NCBI GenBank assembly: GCA_004565275.1
Contig: SDOX01000122.1
Coordinates: forward strand, 114,442 to 178,441
Source of the DNA: Nannochloropsis salina CCMP1776
Taxonomy: Eukaryota; Sar; Eustigmatophyceae; Eustigmatales; Monodopsidaceae
Length of the DNA: 64,000 bases
Direction of reading: 5' to 3'
Below the pieces are notes generated by a model. That model ran no database searches. It was not told where the DNA came from and was given only the letters and a program-made list of their open reading frames with translations. Below, in pieces: positions 10,714 through 21,873 of this stretch. The position numbers and the translations under genes were made by a program. How positions within the stretch are numbered: position 1 is the first letter of the stretch; each line of letters begins with the position of its first letter.

Positions 10714-11583
10714 ATGGCCATACCGGGGAGACGACGGGCGCCATTTCCCATTGATGTGGTGTTCAATCTCCTGCTATGCCTTCTGGCCTGCAGCTTTGCA
10801 TTAGCTCAAGACTTCAGCAGTGGCTCCCTTTCCCCCTCTGCAGAAGTGATGGGCGGGATTACCATGGGCCTTGGCCTGATTTTAGCCTTTGGAGGCAAGA
10901 GTATAATGCGACTGTATTGTGCTGCGGCGGGGTTTCTGTTCGGAATGGTCGTCTGTCATTTGGCCTTGCTGCGCGTGCAAGCCTCGTACGACATGGGGCC
11001 AAACCGGGAACTGATCGAGCTCATATGTGTCTTGATTGCCGGTGTTATTGGAGCGGCTCTGGGATTATGCCTATCGCAATTTGCAGTGTTCCTGGTGGCG
11101 GTGCTCTTCGGTTTAGTGGTCACAATGGCCCTCCTTGCCATACCGGGCACGGAGCAATTCCGCACGCGCCTGCCCCCGTGGGGCCTCGCGTTGATCGTGG
11201 TGGCACTCTCCGTGGTCTTTTACTTCCTCTTGGAGTCGTATTTGGTCGTGTTTTTCACTGCCTTGGTGGGTTCTGTGGCCTTTGCCACGGGCCTGGACGC
11301 GATTTTGAAGACGGGGTTCAACGAGGAGCTGACCCAGGCCCTAACTTCCAAGGACCCTTCCGACACGGAGCCCTTCCAGGGAACGGAGGACATGTTGCCC
11401 ATTGCGTACGCCTTCTTCGGGTGTTTGGTCTTGGGGATGATCACGCAGGTGTGCGTCTCCCGGAAGATGCGGAGACAGGCAGACGGGGAGGAGGACAGAA
11501 AAGCGCAGCAGCGACGACGGGGGATGATGTTTGAGGAAGAGAAGGACATGGAGAGCGGGGGGGCGGTGGCACGCTTGTACTAA
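10714..11583 (+). CDS. TMEM198/TM7S3-like (DUF4203) membrane protein
   Basis: I start this at 10714 (MAIPGRRRAPFPIDVV) because that ATG is followed by a good signal peptide ending FALAQDFSSGS; the frame is open to 10543, but that extension is polar and unlike a signal. The mature part has about seven hydrophobic segments, including GLGLILAFGGKSIMRLY, GVIGAALGLCLSQFAVFL, VALSVVFYFLLESYLVVFF and FFGCLVLGMITQVCVS. The cytosolic tail is charged (R/E/K). Signal peptide plus glycine-rich seven-helix core is the plan of the DUF4203 family (TMEM198, TM7SF3, yeast homologues). In animals TMEM198 acts in Wnt receptor phosphorylation; the algal function is unknown. Single exon, 289 residues. Confidence 0.72.
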   Translation: MAIPGRRRAPFPIDVVFNLLLCLLACSFALAQDFSSGSLSPSAEVMGGITMGLGLILAFGGKSIMRLYCAAAGFLFGMVVCHLALLRVQASYDMGPNRELIELICVLIAGVIGAALGLCLSQFAVFLVAVLFGLVVTMALLAIPGTEQFRTRLPPWGLALIVVALSVVFYFLLESYLVVFFTALVGSVAFATGLDAILKTGFNEELTQALTSKDPSDTEPFQGTEDMLPIAYAFFGCLVLGMITQVCVSRKMRRQADGEEDRKAQQRRRGMMFEEEKDMESGGAVARLY

Positions 11584-12125
11584 AGGGCGGCGGGCAGGGA
11601 AGGAAAGGGAGGGAGAGGTGCGTCGAAAGCTGGTGGAGAGCCGGGTGGGGAAACCCTGTCCGCGCGCGAGGGTCCAGGGAGGAATGGACAGAAAAGCATT
11701 TCGTGGGACTGTGGGGTGCGGGACTGGCCGTGAGCCTTGCGAGGCCTCGGGGAGATGGCACGAGGCTTTGCTCCCCTGGGGATATTAGTTCAAGGGACGG
11801 ATGCTTCAGGAATTAGGGAAGGGCGGAAAAGGTCAAAAAGGAAGACCGTCGTCTGGGTCCTGCGTTTTATATTCCTTATCGGCGTGTATTGCGTTGTTGG
11901 TATTTCATCTCGCTGCTTACAAGTATTCGTTGATAAAGAAAACGTCCACCAACCCTTAACACCCTCCTCCTCCTCCCCCCTCTCCTTCTCCAATCTACAT
12001 CCCCTTGAAGTTGTCCTCACGCCATCCTCTGAGCAATTATCTCCTCCTCACGCACGAAATATGCCCGAGTTCCCACCAGCCGTTCCACGATCTTTTTACT
12101 GCCGCTCGTGCCCATCATGACCTAC
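11584..12125. other. Convergent intergenic region
   Basis: Separates the 3' ends of the DUF4203 gene and the minus-strand gene ending at 12126. No coding signal or structured repeat noticed. Confidence 0.55.
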
Positions 12126-12896
12126 CTACGTTCCCCCCGCTGCTCCCGCCCTCCCGCCCTCCCAGACCTCTTTCCCTGCCTTCCCCCCTCCCTCGCCCGC
12201 GGTTGGGTCCCATTGCTTGACAAACTCTGCCATCAACCCTCCCTCGCCATCTAGCCCGCTCTCGTCCGCTCCCACTAAGAGGGCCTCCAACAGAGGGTCC
12301 CAGTCTTCTTCCCGCCCGCCTCCAGCCGTGCGCCCTCCCACGGAAGGGATGGTGGAGAGCAAGGTGTCCGACCCTTCCTTCGGCCGTTTTTGCTCCAGTG
12401 CGTCTTCTTCTGCTCCCAAGGCCGCGATTGTTTCGCTAACGTTTGTCCCTCTCGCTTCCAGGGTCACCATCCGCGTGGACGGTGCCACCGCCGGAATGAC
12501 GTGGGAGAAGGCGGAAGGCTCGTTCTTGAAAGGGTGCTCTGGGGGGGTCACGGGAGTGGCGGTGTTCCTCGCGCCCATCGTAAGGGCCGAGGGGGTGATA
12601 GTCAGGGAGTGAAGACGGGCAAGCTCCTGCTGCATGCTGGTGACGAGAGCACGAAGGCTCAGAACCTCCCTTCGGCGGGTCACAACTTCCCCCCACGCGA
12701 AAGACAGATGGCATTTAAGCTCATTTTTAGTGTACTGGCTCATCATTTTCTCGAGAGAGTCTGTTACCGCGCTTGTTGCAGTTGATGTGGGTGAGAGTTT
12801 ATGTGGCACTTTGGACTTGGAGCTCACTACAGTCGTCGTGGGAGCACGGGAGGAGGAGCGGGTCCGATGTCTTGCAAGACGTTCGCTGCGGGTCAT
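12126..12896 (-). CDS. Hypothetical protein with short coiled coil
   Basis: Unrecognised 256-residue frame. The N-terminus is S/T/R-rich and basic (MTRSERLARHRTRSSSR). Residues about 50-95 look helical and amphipathic (MMSQYTKNELKCHLSFAW, then REVLSLRALVTSMQQELARL), suggesting a short coiled coil. The C-terminal half is acidic and glycine-rich (DPLLEALLVGADESGLDGEGG). The strong amphipathic middle and codon usage like neighbouring genes favour a real protein, possibly a small nuclear or scaffold factor. The plus-strand frames over the same bases are G/P-poor shadows. No homologue comes to mind. Confidence 0.5.
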   Translation of the reverse strand: MTRSERLARHRTRSSSRAPTTTVVSSKSKVPHKLSPTSTATSAVTDSLEKMMSQYTKNELKCHLSFAWGEVVTRRREVLSLRALVTSMQQELARLHSLTITPSALTMGARNTATPVTPPEHPFKNEPSAFSHVIPAVAPSTRMVTLEARGTNVSETIAALGAEEDALEQKRPKEGSDTLLSTIPSVGGRTAGGGREEDWDPLLEALLVGADESGLDGEGGLMAEFVKQWDPTAGEGGGKAGKEVWEGGRAGAAGGT

Positions 12897-13770
12897 GATG
12901 ATCCTGTGCCCGAATTTTCTTCTTCTTTAAGTATTATTTCGCTTCTTGGCAAAGCAGGATTCTCCTTGTTCGCAAAGTGACCGATTACGGTTTCAAGAAT
13001 GGGCAGCAAAATCTACGAGGTTAACGAAAGAAAGAGTCGTGTCAAGATTGGATGGACGTGGCTTGTTTTGCTTTTTCGTTTCCACACGATAAAGAGGAGG
13101 GGGGGGGAGGAGGGGAAAGGAATACATGACAGGGACTCTTCAGAGCTACTGACCTCGTAATTTTCGGTCGTGGGACCTGGTGCACTTGTTTCCATGTATA
13201 AAGCAGGCAATGTCTACAGTAAATCTACACCCGATGAACTTATAGAACGTCTTATTACACCCCTCGCATGGTCCACGTGGTTTCATTGGTCCTTTTTTTG
13301 GGTTTCCCCCCTCTTGTTCCTCTGTTACGTCACCGTCTTGGCAACGGCTAGCTCGTTCACGACCTGAAGAACAACCATAACATTCAAACACGCTAGGCCA
13401 AGCAAATTCCCTCATACCCCCTCGTATTCCCGTTGGTCTGGACACACTTCATCCTTATCAATACACTGGCATGCCCACGGGGTGTCCAGCCTCCTTTTTG
13501 TTGTCATTCTCTCCGGCCGATGTCGGCGGACTCGGGGGCACTCCTGGGATTTACCCGTGCATCATGATCCTCGTCCCTCCCCCATATTACCACCACGCCC
13601 GGGCAACTTACAACTCCTATTTTGCGCATGTTATTTCTAAGATAGCGTCAGGTGTACCCGTGCCGGGTTAGAAGTTTGGAGAGGGACGACTTGATCGTTT
13701 TTGTCCATCGCTATTTCCCGGCGCCCACACAACGCGTAACCCCCCTCACCCTCTGGGGATCGAATCATCG
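12897..13770. other. Divergent intergenic region
   Basis: Between the starts of the minus gene at 12896 and the bZIP gene at 13771. A G-run and purine tract occurs at about 13088-13118. No gene seen. Confidence 0.5.
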
Positions 13771-16520
13771 ATGGCAACCCTTTCGAAGGAGGACTTCATG
13801 GACGAAGACCTCGATTTATCGGGTTTGGATGAAGACTTGTTCATTGGTTTGATGGGTGAAGGGGAGGGAGTGAATACTTTCATGCTAGACGACGTCAGGG
13901 AGGATGGCCTGACCTGTCCGTCGGTGGTGGATGATTCGCCTTCCCCTTTCACTGCTGTCTCTGCCGCGGTTGCCACGAGTTTTAAGGCGGAATACATGGA
14001 TGACGATCAATCGAGCCATGTGCACGGAGAGAGGTCAGCAGAGGCGTTTGACCTGGGCGTATTACCGGAAAGCATCCATGCGCAGCAGCAGGATGGAATT
14101 ATTCCGGAGCAAGAAAACCAATCAGGACTCAAAGGAAACGCCCATTCGCGGAAACTTTCAGACACTGGCTCTTTGTCCTCACCGCACGGACAACAATCCC
14201 CCCATCCCCGGGGCCAGCCAATCCCACGGCGATGGCCGGAGCAAGACGAGGCATGTCGGCAAGGGAGGCCGGCCCTCGCCCCCCTCCTACCCAAAGGGGC
14301 CGCCTGCACCAAGCGGCCTTTACCTCGGAGCGACAGCCATACCCGCAGTGGTGGTAATATAGGGAAGGGAGAGAGCGACATTCGACGCGTCGTGAAAAGC
14401 GAATCTTTCCGATCTGGGAGGCCGCCACCTCTCTCGTGTTTTATGGGCCCCGGGGCCGATGGGGAAGGAGGGGAGCGTTCGGAAAAACCCCAAGACGCGA
14501 AAATGGACCGTCACACCCTCAAGCGCCCTGCCTTGGAAGACATCAGGAGCACGCCTTCGTCCTGCTCCTCCTCCTCCACCTCCACCGGCAGCAGTCACAG
14601 CCGCAGTGGTGGGAATGAGGACGCGGAGCTCACCTCCGCCTTGGCGGCTCTGGAACGCCAGGGCTTGGCGCCACAGGAACTGAAGAAACAGCGACGCTTG
14701 ATCAAGAACCGGATGGCGTCCCAGCAGCACCGGGAGCGGCAGAAGCAGCAGCTCGAGCACCTGCAAGCCTCCTTGGCGGCGAAGGAGGAGGAAATCATGG
14801 CTTTGCGGGTAGAGAGGGACGTGCTGCGGACAGCCAACGGCGAAATGAAGAAAGAATTGGCCAGCCTCCGTCACGCGCTCGGCGTTCCAGGACCTGAGGG
14901 GGGAGGCGGGGGGCTGGGGAGCGAGGGAAGGGGGGGGAGAGCGGGTGGCTGGCATGCCTCCCCTTCCCTGTCGAGTCTCAGCGAGGGAACTACCAGCAGC
15001 GAAAGCGAAGGCTCCGCGTCCTCCCCCCCACCTTCGTTGACCAATAGCCCCGTCTCTCTGCTTCATCAAGGGACGGAGGAAGCGAGGGAGGGAGGGGGCG
15101 AGGGAGGCTACCTTTCGGACGACCCGTCGTCCCAGGGTGGGCGGGGGAATGGGGAGGCGTTCGCGCGTTTGTTCCCATTTTCCCGCTCTCCTTCTCCCTC
15201 CGCAGCGTACACGCATCCCACAGGCGCGGGTGAGCAAAGGGGCGGAAGCCAGAGCGGAGGAGTGGGGGAGGGAGGGGAGGGGGGGGGGGGTACGGGCCGG
15301 GGGGCTCCCCCTATTCGGAGCCCTCTTCCTCTTCACTTTCTTGGCGGCGCCTTCCACCTTTTTGTTGGGAAATTTCCGGCGCGACACCAGCAGCAGCCGT
15401 TTCGGCGGTTTTCTCGGGGAAAGCACCCTCCCGTCTGCGTCCCTGGCCGGCCCATTGGTGACGGTCCACGCGGTCAAAGACTTGACGGTCCCCTGGCTGG
15501 CCGCGTCGTGGGCGGAAAATCGACCCGCGGCCGAGGGTGCTGCAGGCGGGGAGAAGGCCTACCTGATCGATCCGGTGGAGCGTCAACCCCACAAGTGGCT
15601 GGCGGTGGGCGGGCAGGGCACTGGGAGCGGAGGAAAGGGGGGGAAAGGGAGGGAGGGAGGGTGGGGTGGACACGGCGCCCCCTGGCGCTTTGGGGAAAGC
15701 TTTGAGCTGCGCGTAGGGGCCGGAGGAGGGCGGGGGGGAGGAAAGGGGGTCGTGCGGAACGAGACTCGGACTACCTCCCCCCCTCCCTCCGCCCCTGCCT
15801 CGACGCCTCCGACGCGCTTGCGCAAACAGGAGCGGGCCAAGGCCCAGCTGAAGTCGGAGGGCGGGAAGGAGGGAGGGGTGGAGGGCGTCAGGAGCAACTA
15901 CCCCTTGACGGAGGACGCGGCCAAACAGGTGGATTTCTACACGGGGCGGGACGGGCGGGGACAGCACGGAAAGCAGGTGGCGGCGCGGGAGGGCGGGAGG
16001 GAGGAAGGGGGGGTGGGAGGGAGGGAGGGAGGGAGGGAGGGAGAGAGGTAGGGGTCAAACCTCCTACCTGTTTTGTCCCCAGGCCTTCGGTGTCATGGGC
16101 CACGATCTGTCCTCCGGATATCTTGCGGGAGTCGAGCAGCTGAGAGTGTTGAGGGAGGGCGGGAAGGAGGGAGGGCGGGAAGGGGGGCCGACGGCGTCGG
16201 TGTGGCCCCGCAATTCGACCCTGGTAGTAGCAGAGGACGACGGGGAGAAGGAAGGGGAGGCTCGCGACGAGGGGCACGGGGAAGTCCGGGAAGGAGGGAA
16301 AGAGGAGGGAGGGAAGGAGGGGAGGGGAGGAGGGAAGGAGCTCGATGCGTCCTCGCAGCTTTATTTCTTGCTCCCTGCCCACACATTGGACTGGGCGGGG
16401 CAGGTGCCCGAGGAGACAGCGTCATCGAGGGAAGGGAGGTGGTTGGAGGTGGGCTGTGGGCTGACCTCTGTGAGGATCGTGAAAGACGTGAGTTTTGCGG
16501 GCACTGGGGCCACGGCGTAG
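13771..16520 (+). CDS. Membrane-tethered bZIP transcription factor (ATF6-like plan)
   Basis: Proposed exons 13771-15229, 15321-15976 and 16083-16520 keep one frame and give about 850 residues. The N-terminus is acidic (DEDLDLSGLDEDLFIGL), as in activation domains. The bZIP lies at about residues 300-370: basic region around N313-R314 (LIKNRMASQQHRERQK), then leucine heptads through LEHL, ASLAAKEEEIMALRVERDVL and ELASLRHAL. In the basic region a histidine sits where most bZIPs have S or C before the invariant R. After a long S/G/P-rich linker, about residues 487-505 form a single hydrophobic segment (LFLFTFLAAPSTFLLG), followed by some 340 residues ending in a soluble domain. This order (activation, bZIP, one span, lumenal tail) matches ATF6 and plant bZIP17/28, ER-stress sensors freed by site-1/site-2 proteases. 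No clear RxxL site is seen. The first intron's exact ends are tentative; an alternative acceptor lies at 15204. Confidence 0.7.
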
Positions 16521-17344
16521 GTAGGAGGGAGGGAGGGAGATTACAGGGTGTGAGGTTTTGTGCGCTATAGTGGTGTAAGCAAGCCATTCGTTGACAAATA
16601 CGCAAACAAAATCGATGGACACTCAAAGAGGTAGTCGAGGGCAAAAATATTGAATAAGAAATTGAGGCGAGGCGTCGTGGCTAGAAACTGTGGTAGGACA
16701 GGCGGACAGAGTGATAGTCTGAAAAGTAAAAGGTGTCAAAACGATTTATCAGCGCACTGGGATATGCGGGATTGAGGGCGGAGGCAGCGTTTTCTTTGAT
16801 TTTCTACATATATATGTTCTGAAAGGGGGGCCTATTGCCTAGGATGCCAGAGGCATTTGGAGCCATGCTCTTTGTGGAAAAGTTCCTTTCTGAACCTGAG
16901 ACTCTACGGCAATGCCCACCGCATCTTTTCAGCCTTCACGTAGGATTAAAAGATATCATGTATGCACAGCGTCCTGCGGAGTGAGGTTTCTTCAAGTCAA
17001 CTTTCTACATGACCTGTGATATTTCTCGAGGTTGATGTCCGCTCCCTCTCGTACCGTTCCAGCACAAAACTCCACTAATTTGAACCCGCCGCACAAACTT
17101 GTCGACTTTGTGCTTTATGCACGACTGTAGCATGATGCCTCCATGCCCATGCGCGAGATTTCAAAGCATGGGACGGGAAAAACATTGTGGGGTTGCCGTT
17201 GATGGTGTGCGCTTGTGCATGTTTGCATCAGATCCTATCCGATCGTCTCCGCCCTCTTTGTAACAAGTAATTTGTGTTGTTTTTTCACGCCTCCGCGCGT
17301 CGTTTCCAGATTACTGACGAGTCACTTTTATTCATGCACAGGAA
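16521..17344. other. Intergenic region, no supported gene
   Basis: Between two plus-strand genes. Mixed sequence without domains. It contains the likely 3' UTR of the bZIP gene and the promoter of the gene at 17345. Confidence 0.55.
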
Positions 17345-19226
17345 TTGCTGGTTACACGCACAATGTTCAAGAATTTCTTCCCACTCCTACCCCCGACAAC
17401 GTCGTCGAGCTCTCCGGCGCATGCTCAAGCCCCCCCCCCCTCGAATAAAAAGAAACGAAAACGTCGCAAAAGCCTTGCCAGTCCAGCACCTATGCCCTCT
17501 GTCCCCACTCCTACCCTTGCTGCACCGTCATTGACAGCCACGCATACCAGCAATGGCCCTTCTCCGTCCATCCTTATCCCTTCTCCCCTCCCCGCGAGCC
17601 CGGGATCCAAGAGGCACAAGGTTACCCATGCCGATCCGCCTCCTCGCCCCTCCCCACCCTCTCGTCTGCAACGTGCAACGCCAGGGACTACCTCCTTCTC
17701 TCCTCGGTCTCCGTTTATGCAGCTTTTCCTCGTCGTGGACGGTCAATACAAATTGGGCTTAATGCTGCCCCGCACGGCCACCATCAAACAATTGCGCGAC
17801 ACGGCACTGGGATGCTACCAGGCTTGGCGCGAAGACCATCTCGTCACGCCTGCGTCTTTTCCATCCCCCGCGACCAAGCTCTCTCGCCCTGCTCCTCAAG
17901 CACGCCTGAGGGTGACGAGCCTCGGGACATGGAGGACTTCGACCCCTCCCTCCCCCCCATCCTCCTTCCCTTCCTCCCCTCCTCCTTGCCCCGCCCTTTT
18001 CTCCAGCCTTCGCCACATAACTCCTCGGACACTGCAATTGGGCAAAGCGCAGTACTGGCGACCCCTCTCGCGGCTTTCCGCCTTGGTGGAGGAAGAACTC
18101 ACCGACACGGGCATCGTCATGATGAGGACGGACGGACGACCGTTGCACGCGAATCCCTCCCTCCCTCCCTCCCTCCCTCCTTCTATCCCGGCAGAGAAGG
18201 AAGGAGGGGGGGATGGCAAAAAGGGGCAGGAGGGAGGGAACGCGACGTCGGAATATCCCCCCTTGGGCGATCCCGGAGACCGGGCCCACTCCCTGCAAGG
18301 CGTTAAAACTGCCCCCCTCCCTCCTTCCCCCTCCCTCCTCGAGCTCCCCGAGCACCGTCACCTTCCTCCCTGGCGTCGGTATTTGCTGGGAGCCATGACT
18401 CTAGTCCCGACCAAGGTGAACCGTTTCAAACGCCAGGTGGAAGCGGCGGTGCAGGTGTTGCCCGAGGGAGGCGGAGGGGACTCCGGATTGAGAGAGGGCC
18501 TGAGGGAGGTGCTGCTCAAGTGCGGCAAGTCGAGGGTGGGAATGGCGAAGGAGCGTCTGGGGAGGTTGCTGGCGAACGGGCAGGAAGGGAGGGGGCAGGA
18601 GGGAGGGAGGGAGGGAAGGAGGGAGGGAGGGGCGGCCGAGGAGGTGATGAGGCTGGAAAGTGGAAAGATGGAAGGGGCGGGCAGCGGTAGCATTGGGAGC
18701 GGGAGCAGCACGGAGAGTGAGGGAGAGGGATCTTCCAGTGAGGAGGATGGAGGGGAAGGAGGGAGGGAGGTGTCGATGGCGAAGAAGAACGGAGGGGCTA
18801 GGCCTGAAGACGAGGAAGGAGGAGGAGGGGGAGGAGGAGGAGGAGGACGATTAACGGGCGAGAAAGAAGCCGAAGGTGCAGATCTTGCAAGGCCTTGGAG
18901 AGTGGACGCACAAAAAGGGAGGGTTGCCAGGGGCAGAAGGGGGAAAGAAGAGGGGGAGGAGGGGTAGGGGAGGGAGAGGCGCCGCGGGCGGGCGCGAGGC
19001 GGGGAGGACGCCTCGATGGGGGTTTTGAGAGTGACTCCTCCTCCTCCTCCTCCTCCTCCTCTCCTTCCGTTTCCGATGCGGTGGAGCCCTTGCTGAAGGT
19101 ATCCGACCCGTATGTTGTGGACCGTGCGCAAGGGGAAGAGAAAGAGAAGGAGGAAGAGGGGGAGGAGGAGGAGGAGGAGGAGGAGGAGGAGAAGGAGGAG
19201 GAAGAGGAGGAGGAGGAGGAAGAAGG

Positions 19227-19266
<40 letters not shown>

Positions 19267-20026
19267 GGAGGAGGAGGAGGAGGAGGAGGAGGAGAGGACA
19301 GGAGAAGGGAAGAAGAAGGAAAAGGTTGAAGAAAAAGAAAGAGGGGAAGAGACAGAAAATAAAGACGTGGAGGAGGAGGAGGAGGAGGAGGAGGAGGAGG
19401 AGGAGGAGGAAGAAGAGGAGGAGGAAGAGGAAGCGGAGGAGGAAGAGGAGGAGGGGGAGGAGGAGGAGGAGGAAGAGGAGGAGGGGGAGGAGGAGGAGGA
19501 GGTGGAGGAGGAAGAGGAGGGAGGAAGACACGCCTCCCCTGTGGCCCCTCAGGACCAAGATGTCCTTCAGTGCCTCCTCAGCGGCTTCTCCTCCCCTCTC
19601 TCCCGCCCTCCCTCCCACCCTCCCTCCCGCCCTGCCCGGGGTGAAAAACGCGGCCCCCTGAGCGCCCTCCCCTCCACCATCCACTCGTCTGCCCCCTCCC
19701 TTTCCCTCGCTCTCCCTTCCCCTTCCCCCTCCCCCGCGGCTGCGACGCCCAGGTCCACAGCGGCGCTTTCTACGCCTTGCACGCGCAAGGGAAGGGTGGG
19801 AACAGCATTACAAAATGATAGGGAAGAGGAAGGAGGAGAGGCAGGGGGGGAGGACGGAGGGGAGGAAGTGAAGGAGGAAGAAGGAAAGAAAGGGGAAGGC
19901 GGTTCCGTCAAGCGCGTGACCCGATCAGCGACTAAGGCGATTAGTACGGAAGGGAAGGAGAGAGTGGGGCGAGGGGCAGGGCCCAGGGTACGACGGGGAG
20001 GGAGAGGAGGAAGGGAGGGGAGGTAG
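17345..20026 (+). CDS. Acidic low-complexity nuclear-type protein
   Basis: Unrecognised. The first frame (17345-18966) encodes about 540 residues: a basic patch NKKKRKRRKSL near residue 35 that resembles a nuclear localisation signal, then a compact part (MQLFLVVDGQYKLGLMLP, then TIKQLRDTALGCYQAW) with the look of a ubiquitin-like or small globular domain, then helical sequence LRYLL-like around LLGAMTLVPTKVNRFKRQV. It ends in S/E/G repeats. A second open frame in the same phase (19112-20026) encodes D12 and long E-runs, then DQDVLQCLLSGFSSP and a basic tail SVKRVTRSATKAIST. I infer that both belong to one gene joined by a short intron around 18870-19110, where a third frame encodes DGGFESDSSSS. 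The exact splice is not settled, and repeat-length errors could also shift the frame. Chromatin or rRNA-processing function is a guess from composition. Confidence 0.5.
19143..19520 (+). repeat. (GAG)n/(GAT)n coding microsatellite
   Basis: Nearly uninterrupted GAG/GAA triplets across about 380 bases, with a pure (GAT)12-13 block at about 19229-19265. In the reading frame it gives poly-Glu flanking poly-Asp. Such tracts are prone to slippage in the cell and in assembly. Confidence 0.9.
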
Positions 20027-20606
20027 GAAGGGAGGGGGAGATGAAAGCGAGGAGGAAAGAAGGGAAGCTTGTAGGGAGGGAGGAAGCGCCGGGAGAGGAG
20101 GGAAGAGGAAGGAAAGGGTCGAGAGAAAGTGGAGGAAGAGTGGAGGAAATCGGAGGGAAAGTGGTGAGGGCTTCGCACGACCTCGTGTATCTGCAGGCGT
20201 CAAAGTATCCCCTTGCAAAGAGCAAAATATGAATTCAAAAGGATGAAGCAATCATACCCGCAATGCAAAAGTCGAATGTTTAAAGAAGCAAAGCATGAAA
20301 ATAACGGATCGGATCGCCGTACTCTTCGAGACTTGGCCAGGACGCTTTCACATGTTGAAGAGGTATCTTCCCTCGTTGAAGAGGTATCTTTCCAGATGCC
20401 TCTTCACGTCGGAAAAAAATTCCTTTTGGTCGGAGACGGATCTTCTCACTTTTGCCCCTTCCCTCCACTTTTACCCCTTTATGCACAAGCTGCCGATAAG
20501 AAAACATTTCACCGGCTCCGCCCCCCCTCCTTCCTCCCCTCCCTCCCTCCCTCCTCCCCTCCTTCCCTCCCTCCTCCCTTCCCTCCCTCCCCCACGCTCC
20601 TCTCCC

Positions 20607-21873
20607 TCACAATATCGCCGCGGATCGCGCAGGGCTCGAGCCACCTTCCACCTCGCTTCCCTTCCCCCCTCCGTCCTTCCCTCCCTCCCCCCCCCCCAGC
20701 ACCGGCCCCTCCCCCTCCCTCGCTTCGTCTTCATAGGACCTTATTTTGGCCGTGCGAGAGACCGGAGTGGGCGCAAACTCGAGGGACGCACAGAGGGGGC
20801 AGGGCAAAGGAAAGAGAAAGGGTACATCCAGGAAGGGAAGGTCGGCGGGAGAGACGCCGTATCGGGTTGCGACGTAGCTGGCGAGGGAGGGAGGGAGGGA
20901 AGGAGGGAGGGAGGGAGGGAGGGAAGGAGAAGGACGGAGACGATAAAGACCGCATTCCTACAAAAATTGTCATGTTTTCGTAGATGTGATTGTCTTTCTG
21001 TCTTCCCCTGCCCGCCTTCCTCCCTCTTTCCCTCCCTTTCTCCCTCCCTTCCTTCCTCCCTCCCTCCCTCCCTCCCTCCCTTATTCCCTCCCTCGTCCCC
21101 TTCCACCCCACCCCTCCACGTACCCCACCAAGCACTCATAGCAGACGTAATGTCCGCAGCAGGAGGCAGCAACCAAGATGGACGGGAAGAAGTGGAAGCA
21201 GATCGGGCACATATAAGGGTATATTTTGGCCTCGCGACTGCCATGCCGTGGGGTGGAGGTCAGACCTGCCCCCCCCCCGGGATACAAACGATGAGGATGG
21301 TGATGGAGGGGAGTGCGAGGAAGCGGGAGGCAAGAATGGGGGGAGGTGGGGATGGAGGGGGAGGGGGAGGGGGAGGGGGAGGGGGAGGTGAGGCGGGGGG
21401 GGCGGGGAGGACGCGTTCGAGGATAGTGCCGCGAGCCAAGTGCGTCAGAGGGCAGAGGAGAATATTCAGTGTCGTCGAACAGGCCTTCCCAGCCGCTTAC
21501 GGCAACGATGGCGGCGGGTCGATGAGTGGATTGGAGGGGAGAGGAAAAAAGCGGAGGAGGAGGAGGAGGAGGAGGAGGAAGAGGAGGAAGAGGAGGAGGA
21601 GGAGGAGGAGGCTGCTGCTTGTGCTCGTGATGCCCTAGCAGAACGACTGCGGGTGGTGCTTGTTAGGGCTTGACGGTACTGACGTTGCTGAGAGTCGTCG
21701 TAGTAGCGGTAGACAATGTCCTGGTCGCTTCCTGCTTCCACTCGCTCCTCTTCATCTTCTTGCTCTGCAGCTTCGTCCTCCTCTTCATCCCACTCGTGCT
21801 TCCCGCCCGCCGCCCTGCATGTCAGAAAAGGGCTCCCAAAGAAAAGGCAACTGCGCAAGCACGCCAAGGACAT
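20607..21873 (-). CDS. SIP5/DA2-type RING-finger protein, probable E3 ligase
   Basis: Two exons are firm on the minus strand. 21237-21124 encodes YPYMCPICFHFFPS, then SCCGHYVCYECLVG. 20877 to the stop at 20607 encodes YVATRYGVSPADLPFLDV, then PCPLCASLEFAPTPV, then KIRSYEDEAREG. The junction G|Y joins in phase. Together they make a C-P-x-C / C-C-G-H / C-x-x-C / C-P-x-C zinc module of the variant found in yeast Sip5 and plant DA2, where CPxCF-x2-YP opens the domain and CPxC is followed by an aromatic-rich strand. The upstream part is less certain: a frame at about 21466-21873 gives E/D-rich sequence (EDEEERVEAGSDQDIVYRYY), then poly-Ser from a CTC/GAG tract, and an adjacent frame gives SGWEGLFDDTEYSPLPSDAL. 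At least one intron lies there. Plant DA2 limits organ size by ubiquitination; Sip5 interacts with Snf1 and PP1. No clear start was fixed. Confidence 0.62.
20884..20931. repeat. (GGGA)n tract in RING-gene intron
   Basis: GGGAGGGA repeats directly preceding the second RING exon on the coding (minus) strand, where they read CCCT and form part of the polypyrimidine tract. A matching tract at 21040-21080 (CCCT on the plus strand, GGGA in the RNA) lies near the donor end of the same intron. Confidence 0.8.
21553..21610. repeat. (GGA)n trinucleotide tract
   Basis: Imperfect GGA/AGG repeats of about 58 bases. On the minus strand they would encode poly-Ser in the putative upstream part of the RING gene. 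Confidence 0.8.

Noticed and set aside
20213-21638. Long plus-strand frames (256 and 447 codons)
   Set aside because: They consist mainly of translated CCCT/GGGA repeats and run antisense to the RING exons, which have zinc-binding motifs.
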